Origin: Paenibacillus ferrarius
Lineage (GTDB): Bacteria; Bacillota; Bacilli; Paenibacillales; NBRC-103111
Length of the DNA stretch: 64,000 nucleotides
Assembly (NCBI RefSeq): GCF_002027705.1
Contig: NZ_MBTG01000004.1
Coordinates: forward strand, 124,001 to 188,000
Direction of reading: 5' to 3'
The position numbers were made by a program, and so were the translations under genes. Every line of letters starts with the position of its first letter. Position 1 is the stretch's first letter. Below the pieces are notes generated by a model. It was not told where the DNA came from, did no database searches, and saw only the letters and a program-made list of their open reading frames with translations. Below are positions 8,154 to 16,451 of this stretch, piece after piece.

Positions 8154-8525
8154 TTAAGCCTCAACCTTATCGTCACACTTCTCAACCAAGCCCTCTTCAT
8201 CCTTCACTTTGAAGGAAGAGCCACAACCACACGAAGCTACCGCATTCGGATTGTTGATGGAGAAGCCGCCGCCCATGCCTGCGTCCGTGTAGTCGATTTC
8301 CACACCGTATAGATATTTGGAGCTATCATCATCTACAACGACCTTCAGGCCATGTATGTCAAATACTTTATCGTCATCCTTCTGCTCATCGTCGAAGCCC
8401 ATGCCGTAAGAGAAACCACTACAGCCTCCAGCCTTGACTCCAAGGCGCAGAAACAGGTTCGAAGATTCTTCAGATGCTAGAAGCTCTTTGATTTTATCAG
8501 TCGCTGATTCACTAATGTTAATCAT
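8154..8525 (-). CDS. HesB/IscA-type iron-sulfur cluster assembly protein (YutM/ErpA-like)
   Basis: A-type carrier that receives Fe-S clusters and hands them to apo-proteins. The three conserved cysteines are present: C35 in GGCSG and C99/C101 in SCGCGSSF. Length is 123 aa, with a short acidic tail past the usual end. It starts at ATG 8525 with an AGGAGGGATTTCC-like leader. It lies close to nfu and yuzB/yutJ homologues, the same neighbourhood as in Bacillus, which supports a housekeeping Fe-S role. Confidence 0.9.
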   Translation of the reverse strand: MINISESATDKIKELLASEESSNLFLRLGVKAGGCSGFSYGMGFDDEQKDDDKVFDIHGLKVVVDDDSSKYLYGVEIDYTDAGMGGGFSINNPNAVASCGCGSSFKVKDEEGLVEKCDDKVEA

Positions 8526-8672
8526 AACGGAAATCCCTCCTTAGAAGTTCTCTTTGTAAGAAAACTGGCATTATCCATAAGATTTCGTAATGCTTACTAA
8601 CAAGTATACTCCTAATCCCTGTATAGCTCAAGGGCAGCAGCTTAGCTTAGACTAGCCATTACTGCCATTAAC

Positions 8673-8849
8673 TTACTGCTTGGGTCGCATCGCATAATAC
8701 TGCAAAAGCAATCGATCCAGCTCACGGCTGCACTGCTGTACTTCGGGGTGCAGAAAACCGTATGTCGTACCGAGGGAAACCATCTGTCCTCTCAGCTGCT
8801 CAATTTCTATATTCAATCGTTCCTGCGGTTCGGTCACGAATAATGGCAT
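8673..8849 (-). CDS. Spo0E-like aspartyl-phosphate phosphatase
   Basis: 58-aa two-helix protein (from MPLFVTEPQERLN). The pattern ERLNIEIEQLRGQM, a loop with GFLHPEVQQCSRELDRLLLQYY, is the Spo0E-family signature, including the SxELD motif that attacks the phospho-Asp of Spo0A~P (here S-R-E-L-D). The start is ATG 8849, or GTG 8852; AAAGGTGA lies seven to ten bases upstream. A longer in-frame reading exists but has no ribosome binding site. It would delay sporulation by dephosphorylating Spo0A. Confidence 0.8.
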   Translation of the reverse strand: MPLFVTEPQERLNIEIEQLRGQMVSLGTTYGFLHPEVQQCSRELDRLLLQYYAMRPKQ

Positions 8850-8994
8850 CACGTTATATTCACCTTTTAACCCTACGTAATCACATTGCAATAGTATACA
8901 GGAATTTGGTATTATTGGGAATAACATTTTCAGAAAATACATGATTTTTTTGTCGCTTTTGTGAGATTGTCAATTTATCTTCATCATCATGATG

Positions 8995-9023
8995 TTGCCC
9001 CTCCCAATGCGGAGGTTTATAAT
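8995..9023 (+). promoter_or_regulatory. sigma-A-type promoter for mqnE
   Basis: TTGCCC (8995-9000), 17-bp spacer, TATAAT (9018-9023). It lies in the 338-bp divergent gap between the Spo0E-like gene and mqnE. Confidence 0.55.
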
Positions 9024-9190
9024 AGAATAGATGGTTTGTACGTTTATGAAGCAAACGGGTGTGAATTCCTGAACCGAACTGGCTGACAGGTATGCGAGCC
9101 ACTTACACCGCAAGGCGCATTGGATTCTTACTGAAGTTCGATGCGCCCATTCAGTATGAGCTTTATTTTGTATTCATAGGAGGAGTTAGA

Positions 9191-10291
9191 ATGAGTGTGA
9201 TCACCACAGACCCGATCAAACGGATGGCAGAAATTGCTGAGAAGGTTGAGAACGGTCAGCGTCTTAGCATGGAAGATGGGCTCTTTTTGTATGAGTCCGA
9301 CGATCTACTGACAATTGGTCAATTAGCGAACAAGGTCAATACACGACTGAACGGGAATAAGGTTTATTTTGTACAAAACATGAGCTTGTACTTCACGAAC
9401 GTATGTGAGGAGCATTGCGCTTTTTGTCATTTCCGCCGCGATGAAGGGGAAGAAGGCTCCTACACGTTAACGCCAAGTCAAATGTTGGATTATGTGGCTG
9501 AGAATTTCAACCCGGAAATTCGAGAGTTTCATATTAGTCAAGGGCATAACCCACACTTACCATTTGAATATTACGTCGATTGTATTCGTCAATTAAAAGG
9601 GGCTTATCCCGATGTCACGATTAAAGCGCACACCGCGGCCGAAATTGAGTTTTTCTCACGGATCAGCGGTCTTAGCTACCGAGATGTCCTCAAAACGCTT
9701 ATGGATGCAGGCTTGTCCACGCTTCCCGGCGGCGGAGCTGAAATTCTGACCGAACGCTACCGGACCAAAATGAATGTTGAAAAAGCGTCCTCTGAAGAAT
9801 GGCTTGATGTTCACCGCAATGCTCACCTTCTTGGAATGAAGACTCATGCCACTATGCTGTATGGTTCCATTGAAACCAAAGAAGAGCGCATCCGTCATAT
9901 GATGTTGCTGCGTGAGCTGCAAGACGAAACAAACGGCTTCCTTGTCTTTATTCCGAACTCCATTCAACCGGCAAGTAAAAATGCAGGTCTCAAAAGACGC
10001 GTTCCCGCTTGGGATGAGCTGAAGACCATTGCGATCAGCCGGTTAATGTTAGATAACTTCCCTCATATTAAGGCTTATTTCATCAATATCGGGGTCAAAT
10101 TAACCCAGCTTTCCTTCGCTTTCGGAGCTTCCGATGCACATGGAACGATTGTGAAAGAGAAAATTTCCCATGCAGCCGGCGCGTTATCTCCTGAAGGACT
10201 TACGCGGGATGAGCTTGTCTGGTTAATTCAAGGCGCAGGACGTGTTCCCGTTGAACGCGACACCTTTTATAATGAAATCAAAGTTTATTAG
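9191..10291 (+). CDS. mqnE: Aminofutalosine synthase MqnE
   Basis: Radical SAM enzyme of the futalosine route to menaquinone; it joins the enolpyruvyl benzoate product of MqnA to SAM-derived adenosine. The CxxxCxxC cluster motif is CEEHCAFC at residues 72-79. Family motifs HTAAEI and LPGGGAEI are present. The start is ATG 9191 (MSVITT) behind GGAGGAG at 9179-9185; an in-frame upstream reading from 9092 lacks a ribosome binding site. 366 aa is normal. MqnC is the nearest alternative, but the GGGAEI context and overall sequence favour MqnE. A YutJ-like quinone-type oxidoreductase follows on the same strand. Confidence 0.88.
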   Translation: MSVITTDPIKRMAEIAEKVENGQRLSMEDGLFLYESDDLLTIGQLANKVNTRLNGNKVYFVQNMSLYFTNVCEEHCAFCHFRRDEGEEGSYTLTPSQMLDYVAENFNPEIREFHISQGHNPHLPFEYYVDCIRQLKGAYPDVTIKAHTAAEIEFFSRISGLSYRDVLKTLMDAGLSTLPGGGAEILTERYRTKMNVEKASSEEWLDVHRNAHLLGMKTHATMLYGSIETKEERIRHMMLLRELQDETNGFLVFIPNSIQPASKNAGLKRRVPAWDELKTIAISRLMLDNFPHIKAYFINIGVKLTQLSFAFGASDAHGTIVKEKISHAAGALSPEGLTRDELVWLIQGAGRVPVERDTFYNEIKVY

Positions 10292-10335
10292 TCATACTAG
10301 AGAAGAGATATCGTTCAGAAGGGATATTGGATAGC

Positions 10336-11400
10336 ATGAAAAAGTTTGTCATTCTCGGAGGAGGTTATGGCGGTTTGACCATAGCCTTAAACATGTTGGA
10401 AAAGGATTTACCGGAGGACACCATCCTGGAGTTGATTGACCGGAGCCCTTTTCAAGGACTCAAAACAGAATATTACGCGCTTGCCTCAGGCACGATTGCG
10501 GAAACGCATATTCGAGTTGCGTATCCGGATGATCCGCGGCTGCTTCTTACGTATGGGGAAGTTTCCTCAGTTGACTTGAACAACAAACAAATTTTATTTG
10601 CTGATAAAGAACCGATTTCCTACGATTGGCTGGTTATTGGGTTAGGCTGTGTAGATAGCTACCATGGCATCATTGGTGCTGCTGAGCATTCTTCCAGTAT
10701 TCAGACATTAGCACAAACACGTGCTACGTATCAGCGCATTAACAACATCGCGCCTTATGGGCAAGTCTCTATTATCGGGGGCGGTTTAAGCGGTGTTGAA
10801 ATGGCAGCTGAGCTGCGGGAAAGCCGTGCTGATCTGAACATTCGGTTGATTGATCGCGGACCAAGCTTACTCTCGGCTTTCCCAAGCAATCTGCAGCAAT
10901 ATGTGCGTGAATGGATGACGGAGCATCATATTGAGCTTCGCACACAAGTTTCGTTAGTTCGTCTGGACGGCGGGGATTTGTACAATCAGGATGAAATTAT
11001 TCGAACAGATGCTACGATCTGGACAGCCGGCATTCAACCCAATCCGATTGTGGAAGCTTTGAACGTTCCGAAGGATCGTCAAGGCCGCATCGTGCTCAAT
11101 GAATATCATCAAATTGCTGAATATCCAGAAGTCTACGTTGTTGGAGACTGTGCGTCACTGCCCTTCTCTCCAAGTGCGCAAGCGGCGCAAGCGCAAGGCA
11201 AGCAAATTGTGGAAGCCATGCAAGCCATTTGGAAAGGCGATACACCACGTCTTGGCAAAATTAAGCTCAGAGGAACGCTTGGTTCGTTGGGTAAAAAGAG
11301 CGGCTTCGGCATCATGGGCAAGCGTACGTTAATGACTGGTAAAATTGCCCGAATGCTCAAAAGTGGTGTGCTGTGGAAATCCAAGCGCCACTTCGGGTAA
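10336..11400 (+). CDS. NAD(P)/FAD-dependent oxidoreductase (NDH-2-like, YutJ family)
   Basis: Two-dinucleotide-binding flavoprotein. The N-terminal FAD motif is FVILGGGYGGL, the middle nucleotide motif is VSIIGGGLSGVEMAAEL and the C-terminal motif is EVYVVGDCASL. It resembles type II NADH dehydrogenases that reduce menaquinone, but the B. subtilis homologue YutJ is uncharacterised. The start is taken as ATG 10336 (MKKFVIL), 12 bases after GAAGGG; a TTG at 10327 is possible. It lies 44 bases after mqnE, so the two may be co-transcribed. Confidence 0.82.
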   Translation: MKKFVILGGGYGGLTIALNMLEKDLPEDTILELIDRSPFQGLKTEYYALASGTIAETHIRVAYPDDPRLLLTYGEVSSVDLNNKQILFADKEPISYDWLVIGLGCVDSYHGIIGAAEHSSSIQTLAQTRATYQRINNIAPYGQVSIIGGGLSGVEMAAELRESRADLNIRLIDRGPSLLSAFPSNLQQYVREWMTEHHIELRTQVSLVRLDGGDLYNQDEIIRTDATIWTAGIQPNPIVEALNVPKDRQGRIVLNEYHQIAEYPEVYVVGDCASLPFSPSAQAAQAQGKQIVEAMQAIWKGDTPRLGKIKLRGTLGSLGKKSGFGIMGKRTLMTGKIARMLKSGVLWKSKRHFG

Positions 11401-11401
11401 G

Positions 11402-11656
11402 CTAGTCCCCAAGAAGATCGTACATCGCTTCGATTTCCTTGATTTTCTGCACAATGCGTTCATGAAGAGCTTCTGCGCTTTCGGCTGCTACAATTTCTCC
11501 GTTCAAAAGCGCATAAGGCTCCATATAACATTGCCCGCAATTGCCCAGGCAGCCGTATTCGATAACGTCATAATCAGGATCCAGCTCCAAAGCTTTCATG
11601 ACTTTGTCCGTGCCATGGTGCATATTGCTTGCGCAAAACTCGATAATTGGTCTCAT
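11402..11656 (-). CDS. DUF1450 protein, YuzB family
   Basis: 84-aa protein with a conserved thioredoxin-like ferredoxin layout: C8 in IEFCASN, then C36, C40 and C43 in YGCLGNCGQC, and a LLNGEIV strand. It matches the B. subtilis YuzB family in motif and position next to yutJ and yutI homologues. Four cysteines suggest a [2Fe-2S] or zinc site, but no function is proven. The start at 11656 follows AAGGTGG. Its stop touches the end of the converging YutJ-like gene, with a single base between stop codons. Confidence 0.8.
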   Translation of the reverse strand: MRPIIEFCASNMHHGTDKVMKALELDPDYDVIEYGCLGNCGQCYMEPYALLNGEIVAAESAEALHERIVQKIKEIEAMYDLLGD

Positions 11657-11752
11657 AATAAAAATTCCACCTTACTACTGATATTCTAGTTGAAAACCAT
11701 TTTCATTTAATCAGTATTGTAATATAATAATAAAAGAAAGGAGATGAATCAA

Positions 11753-11998
11753 ATGACTGAAAAAACAAAAGAAGTAATTTATGATGAAGTCCTTGAGGTT
11801 TTAGATAAACTACGTCCTTTTCTACAACGCGATGGCGGTGACGTTGATCTCGTTGATGTAGAAGACGGTATTGTGAAGCTTAAACTCATGGGTGCCTGCG
11901 GAAGCTGCCCGAGCTCAACAATTACGTTGAAAGCCGGTATTGAACGTGCGCTGGTTGAAGAAGTTGAAGGTATAACCGAAGTCGTACAGGTATTCTAA
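11753..11998 (+). CDS. NifU C-terminal-domain Fe-S scaffold (Nfu/YutI)
   Basis: 81-aa Nfu-type protein with the cluster motif C49-x2-C52 in [10 protein letters not shown]. It binds a [4Fe-4S] cluster between two monomers and transfers it to clients. The start is ATG 11753 (MTEKTKE): AAAGGAGATG at 11737-11743 lies eight bases upstream, while the earlier in-frame ATG at 11744 overlaps it. It is divergent from yuzB and ends in a strong terminator. The context matches the Bacillus yutI region. Confidence 0.9.
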   Translation: MTEKTKEVIYDEVLEVLDKLRPFLQRDGGDVDLVDVEDGIVKLKLMGACGSCPSSTITLKAGIERALVEEVEGITEVVQVF

Positions 11999-12013
11999 TA
12001 CGACTATATCATA

Positions 12014-12047
12014 AGAAAGAGCTTACCTCTATGGTAAGCTCTTTTTG
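12014..12047 (+). terminator. terminator of nfu
   Basis: AAAGAGCTTACC (12016-12027) pairs perfectly with GGTAAGCTCTTT (12033-12044) around TCTAT, followed by T. Confidence 0.9.
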
Positions 12048-12063
12048 CTATGGGCAGTGCGCG

Positions 12064-12861
12064 TTAATTCTTGCGCTGGTTAAGTACGGGCAATGGCTGT
12101 ATCGGATCCAAGCCACCTGATATGTCCATAATATTTCCTGTGATGAAATCAGAAGCAGGCAAGCATAGAAAATCAATAACGCGGGCTACATCTTCGCCCG
12201 TCCCCGGTCTTCCTACCGGCGTTTCGCCATCCACTTCCAGTCGTGCTTCTTCCATCGTCCGTTCTTTGTTCTTGCCGCGGATATCGCCCGGACAGATCAT
12301 GTTAACGGTAATCCCGTGGCTGGCTTCTTCTTCCGCCAAAGTTTTCGTGAAGGAAACTAAGCCAACCTTAGCCGCTGCATACACGGCTCTATGTGTCCAT
12401 CCCCTTGCTTCGGCTGCTTTGCCAAAACCAAAGTGGATAATGCGTCCCCACCGCTTCTCCCGCATCATGGGCAGCACCAAATGATCCAGCTCCATCACGC
12501 CTAACAGATTGCCGCGCATCAAATATTCAATTTCATCGACACCATAATCGGCGAAAAACCGCCGCTCGCGAAAGAAGGGCCCCGCATTATTAACGAGAAT
12601 ATCAATGGGCCCCAGCGCTGAATTGGTCTGCTCGACAATGCGAACTATGTCCTCGCGTTTGGCTACATCCCCTTGCACGGCCAGACTGCGAACGCCCAGG
12701 CTTTCCAAGCGCTGAACGAGCTCGGCGGCTTCCTTTTCGCTGTTCACATAATTGACAGCCACCTGACAGCCCCGCTGAGCCAGGGTTAAAGCGGTCATTT
12801 TGCCGAGTCCTTTGGCGCTGCCTGTAATAAGAACCGTGCGGCCTCTTAATTCCATGGTCAA
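12064..12861 (-). CDS. Short-chain dehydrogenase/reductase family protein
   Basis: 265-aa Rossmann protein of the classical SDR class: cofactor motif TGSAKGLG near residues 13-20, NNAG near 90 and YAAAK near 160 (catalytic Tyr and Lys). The usual catalytic Ser, about 13 residues before the Tyr, is not visible: that strand reads IIHFGFGKAAEARG. Catalysis may therefore be altered. The start is TTG 12861 or ATG 12855 behind AAAGGGG. It abuts the HEPN gene (HEPN stop 12863-12865), so the pair is likely translationally coupled. Substrate unknown. Confidence 0.82.
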   Translation of the reverse strand: MTMELRGRTVLITGSAKGLGKMTALTLAQRGCQVAVNYVNSEKEAAELVQRLESLGVRSLAVQGDVAKREDIVRIVEQTNSALGPIDILVNNAGPFFRERRFFADYGVDEIEYLMRGNLLGVMELDHLVLPMMREKRWGRIIHFGFGKAAEARGWTHRAVYAAAKVGLVSFTKTLAEEEASHGITVNMICPGDIRGKNKERTMEEARLEVDGETPVGRPGTGEDVARVIDFLCLPASDFITGNIMDISGGLDPIQPLPVLNQRKN

Positions 12862-12862
12862 C

Positions 12863-13573
12863 TTACCCCTTTGCTACATTTGCCGTAATATAAGTAAACG
12901 CTATAAGTAAGGTTCGGCATGCCATATCAAATCCCTGCTGAAGATCAGCAACGTTGGAATGGACATTTTCAACATGAATCCGATCTCCGGGATACGGCTC
13001 TTTTTGCATAAGATCATCGAGCATCTCCGCATTGATATAGTGAATTTCCATATTGCGTTGATTGCGAAGGCGATCCAGCGGGGCTTTGTGATCCATTTTG
13101 AGATTGTACAACTGAACTTCCAAGGAGCCGTGAATATGTTTCTCATGCATCCGGCGCAGCACAGTAAAGTATGAAAACCGCGATTTCAATGTCTCTGTTT
13201 TCAGCTCAAAGAGATCATTCATAAACGTGCCCAATTTATCTAAAATAGAAAACAAGCGAATGAACGCATTTTTATAAAAGTAAACGAAACGATGGTAGGC
13301 TTCGATTTCTGATGGCTCCATTTCCTCCAAAAATGCTTTATGAATAAGCTCCGCGTATTTCTCGCAGCAATATTTGCTCTGCTCCAGCTCATCCAAAGCA
13401 TCAATAAAGCCTTTGCTCCAGATCGCCTGCCTGTGATACTTGGGATAATCCGCGGCTGAGTGGTTGCTCTCCTTGGATTCCAGCAAATCCATATAGGCTC
13501 TAACCGCATTGCCGGCTTCCAAAAGAAGTCCGCTATCGATTCGTTTTGGCTCGTTGAACAAGATTCGCAGCAC
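12863..13573 (-). CDS. HEPN-domain protein, Cthe_2314 type
   Basis: 236-aa all-alpha protein. The C-terminal part has RNQRNMEIHY (about residues 170-179), which contains an Rx4H motif (R-NMEI-H) as in HEPN ribonucleases. Overall it resembles the Cthe_2314 HEPN family seen in Paenibacillus and Clostridium. HEPN proteins often cut RNA in defence or toxin systems, but this family has no demonstrated activity that I know of. The start is GTG 13573 after AAAGGGGG. It sits between a transporter gene and an SDR that starts at its stop codon. Confidence 0.65.
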   Translation of the reverse strand: MLRILFNEPKRIDSGLLLEAGNAVRAYMDLLESKESNHSAADYPKYHRQAIWSKGFIDALDELEQSKYCCEKYAELIHKAFLEEMEPSEIEAYHRFVYFYKNAFIRLFSILDKLGTFMNDLFELKTETLKSRFSYFTVLRRMHEKHIHGSLEVQLYNLKMDHKAPLDRLRNQRNMEIHYINAEMLDDLMQKEPYPGDRIHVENVHSNVADLQQGFDMACRTLLIAFTYITANVAKG

Positions 13574-13614
13574 GTAAGCACCCCCTTTTAGAATCTAGAG
13601 ACCGTTTTGCTTGA

Positions 13615-14571
13615 TTACAGGTTCGTTGTCTGTTCGCTGCGTTGAGCGCGTTTAATTGTCTGAGCACGATCCCGCTGTACCAGATACATCGCTGTCAACA
13701 CACCGATACCGCCCAGACATTGAAATATGGAAATGGATTCGTATAGAAAAAAGTACCCGGCAATCGCCGCTGTCACAGGCAGCAAGTACCCATAGGCCGA
13801 AGCCTTGAAGGGTCCCAGCTTCGATAAACTCCAATTATGCAAAGAGAACCCGACAGCTGTTGCCAGAATAGACGTATAGATGAGGCTGATCCAGCCTGTT
13901 GTTGAAATGGAGGCGAAATAAGCAGCGTCTGCGCGCATCAGTACGAAAGGAAGCAAGGAAAGAGCGCCTGCTGTCATTTCGAAGGAAATCAACAGCGGCA
14001 ACGGATATTTCAGGACCAGACGATTCATCCCAATCAAATAAATAGCCCCCATGACACTCCTCATCAATAATAAAATGTCACCCCGGAGTGTTGCTCCCCC
14101 CAGATGAAAACCCTCTGCCCCGCCCGAGACGATGACAATCACGCTAAAAAGCGCTAAGGGTATGCCTACGCAGATACGCCAGGTCAATCTTACTTGACGG
14201 GCAAGTACAGCAATGAGCACCGTAATCACTGGCATGAAGCCTCTGCCTAGAACAGCGCCATTCGCTGAGTTGGAGAACTGCAGCGCATATTGCAATAGAG
14301 CTTCCATGCCAACCGCATTAAGCACGCCTAGAGCACAGATAAGAAGGAGATCCTTGCCTGCGATCTGCATCTTCAGCGAGCGCGATCGATAATAGCAGTA
14401 AGTATAGACCCAGAGGATCGGAATCATACTTGCGAAGCGGAGCCCGTTGAACACAAGGGAATCCCATTCTCTCCCTCCGATTTTCAAAGAAGCGAGATTA
14501 ATCCCCCACAATATATAGACGATGACAAATCCTGCATGCGGATAAAATGAGCGTAACCGTTCGTGACTCAT
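13615..14571 (-). CDS. EamA/DMT-family transporter
   Basis: 318-aa membrane protein with about ten transmembrane helices in two EamA repeats; GFVIVYILWGINLASLK opens the first, and NGAVLGRGFMPVITVLIA is typical of the repeat end. Such proteins export amino acids or other metabolites. The start is ATG 14571, which overlaps the TGA of the preceding UbiD-family gene as ATGA, a translational coupling arrangement; an in-frame upstream ATG (14589) is less likely. Substrate unknown; the coupling suggests a product or substrate of the decarboxylase. Confidence 0.82.
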   Translation of the reverse strand: MSHERLRSFYPHAGFVIVYILWGINLASLKIGGREWDSLVFNGLRFASMIPILWVYTYCYYRSRSLKMQIAGKDLLLICALGVLNAVGMEALLQYALQFSNSANGAVLGRGFMPVITVLIAVLARQVRLTWRICVGIPLALFSVIVIVSGGAEGFHLGGATLRGDILLLMRSVMGAIYLIGMNRLVLKYPLPLLISFEMTAGALSLLPFVLMRADAAYFASISTTGWISLIYTSILATAVGFSLHNWSLSKLGPFKASAYGYLLPVTAAIAGYFFLYESISIFQCLGGIGVLTAMYLVQRDRAQTIKRAQRSEQTTNL

Positions 14572-16319
14572 ACGAAATATTCTCTCCATCTGCGGTCGAC
14601 AAGCTCCACAATGTCTTCCCGCGGGAACAGCTCATCTGGGTATCCTGGCTTCATGCGAGCGTCAATGACGATCGGCACTTCGTAGGCGATGTGATGACGA
14701 TTCACACAAGACTGTGCATACATGTCGCTTGCAGGATTAAAGCGTGTGAACACCGTCCACAAGAACTTGCTTTGGTCGTTTGCAATGCCGCTGGCATCAT
14801 CGACGAGTATAACCAGCGGCCATTCGGTGAGCCGGCTTGCCGCATTCGCCAGCAAGCGGTGAGGCAGTTCCGGCTCCGCCGCGTAAGACGCGCCTGAGAC
14901 AAGCAGACAGCCGCCGCAATAGACGGCGATATCTTCGATTTCAGGCAGCTCTCCCGCGGTGTAGGCTCTTGGCAGCTCGCGCACAGGGTCCCCTGTGCCG
15001 AGAAGCACAGCTTTGCTGCCGTGATTGAGCTGGCCGTCTGTATAATCAAGCGTATCCTGCGATGTTTTGTTGAAAATGAACAAATCACGACCTGGGTTGA
15101 ATCGTTCGAGCACTGTCTCCAGCAGCTCGCTGAAGTTGGCCAAGATCGTCGGCTTGTCTGTAACGATCAAGAATTTGGTGAGTGACAGCTGACCCTCACC
15201 CAAGATCCGGAATGCCGTGCCAAGCGCCTCACGGCTATAGCTCTCGCGGACGACGGCAGCGGCTAACGGGTGGAACCCGGTCTCCGCGTACGTCCACAGG
15301 TGTTGGACCCCGGGCATCGCCACTGGAAAAGCGGGCTCCAGCAGTCTTTGCAAGAATTCGCCAAGAAAGTAATCCTCTTGGCGCGGTTTGCCGACGATCG
15401 TCGCCGGATAGATCGCGTCTCTGCGGTGCCATACATGATTCACCTTGAATATGGGGAAATCATGGGCGAGCGAGTAGTGCCCGAAATGAGCGCCAGCCCT
15501 TCTTGTATGCGGCGGAACGACGCCGCATAGCGCGAACTCCGCCTCGGCGACGAGGCGGTGCCCCCCATGGGGATTCTCTACCATGGGGAGCTTCTGCCCG
15601 AGAATGAGCGAAGCGAGCATCAGATCGGGCAAGTGCTCGGGCACCGGCGCAATCGCCGAGGCGATGAGCGCAGGCGGGCCGCCGAGGAACACGGTGACGG
15701 GCAGCGGCTTCTGCCGCTTCTCGGCTTCGTGGTAGTGGAAGCCGCCGCCTGTATGCATCTGCCAGTGCATCCCGGTCGTGACGTCATCATACACCTGCAT
15801 GCGATACATGCCCAGGTTATGATGGCCGCCGTCCGGATGCTCGGTGTAGACAAGCGGCAGCGTGACGAACGGGCCGCCGTCTTCTTGCCAGCTCGTTAGG
15901 TGCGGCAGGCCGGCGAGCGGGTTGTCCCGTCTAAAGCCGCCGAGAATCGGCGCTTGGTTAGGCTGTATTTTCTTCGTGCCGACCTTGAGAAGGTCCATGA
16001 TCAAGGCTCTCTCGCCCCAGAGTGCTTGCGGGGTAGGCGGCAACAATGTGCTTGTGGCATTGATAAACGCTTTCATGAATTGCTCTGGCTTCGGGCCAAA
16101 TGCAAGATCAACCCGTCGAGTCGTTCCGAAAAGGTTCGAAACAACAGGGAAGGAGCTGCCCTTGACGTTCGTGAACAGCAAAGCTGGACCTTGCTCGTCA
16201 ATGACGCGACGATGAATTTCCGCGAGCTCCAGATTCGGATCGACGGGAGCCGATATTTCGATCACTTCATTTTCGCGGCGCAAAATATCCAGAAATGCAC
16301 GTAAATTCGTTGGTGTCAC
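14568..16319 (-). CDS. UbiD-family decarboxylase
   Basis: 583-aa enzyme of the prenyl-FMN-dependent decarboxylase family. Sequence marks include PVDPNLELAEIHRRVIDEQGPALLF, SNLFGTTRRVDLAFG, MYRMQVYD, GGGFHYHEAEK and FLGGPPAL, which form the prFMN/metal-binding core. The start is GTG 16319 behind AAAGGGGG; a longer in-frame reading lacks a good site. It is longer than E. coli UbiD (~497 aa). Because mqnE lies 4 kb away, a role as the menaquinone decarboxylase (MqnL) is possible, but an aromatic-acid decarboxylase coupled to the EamA transporter is an equal alternative. No ubiX partner is in the window. Confidence 0.82.
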   Translation of the reverse strand: MTPTNLRAFLDILRRENEVIEISAPVDPNLELAEIHRRVIDEQGPALLFTNVKGSSFPVVSNLFGTTRRVDLAFGPKPEQFMKAFINATSTLLPPTPQALWGERALIMDLLKVGTKKIQPNQAPILGGFRRDNPLAGLPHLTSWQEDGGPFVTLPLVYTEHPDGGHHNLGMYRMQVYDDVTTGMHWQMHTGGGFHYHEAEKRQKPLPVTVFLGGPPALIASAIAPVPEHLPDLMLASLILGQKLPMVENPHGGHRLVAEAEFALCGVVPPHTRRAGAHFGHYSLAHDFPIFKVNHVWHRRDAIYPATIVGKPRQEDYFLGEFLQRLLEPAFPVAMPGVQHLWTYAETGFHPLAAAVVRESYSREALGTAFRILGEGQLSLTKFLIVTDKPTILANFSELLETVLERFNPGRDLFIFNKTSQDTLDYTDGQLNHGSKAVLLGTGDPVRELPRAYTAGELPEIEDIAVYCGGCLLVSGASYAAEPELPHRLLANAASRLTEWPLVILVDDASGIANDQSKFLWTVFTRFNPASDMYAQSCVNRHHIAYEVPIVIDARMKPGYPDELFPREDIVELVDRRWREYFV

Positions 16320-16451
16320 GTATGTTCCCCCTTTAATCATTGAAATAAAAAGAAAGGAAAAAGAAAAGGAAATAGCCTTCCTTAAGAAGGCCTCCTTTTC
16401 CACCAAAGCACCTTGCCGCGCCGTGCTTCCAAGGAGCCCGCCCGTCAGGCA

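Noticed and set aside
8010..8312. 100-codon plus-strand frame overlapping the IscA-type gene
   Set aside because: It begins before the terminator of the minus gene and runs antisense through its conserved Cys region.
14837..15899. Several Arg/Pro-rich frames opposite the UbiD-like gene
   Set aside because: GC-rich antisense frames with no start signals; the UbiD-family motifs on minus explain the region.
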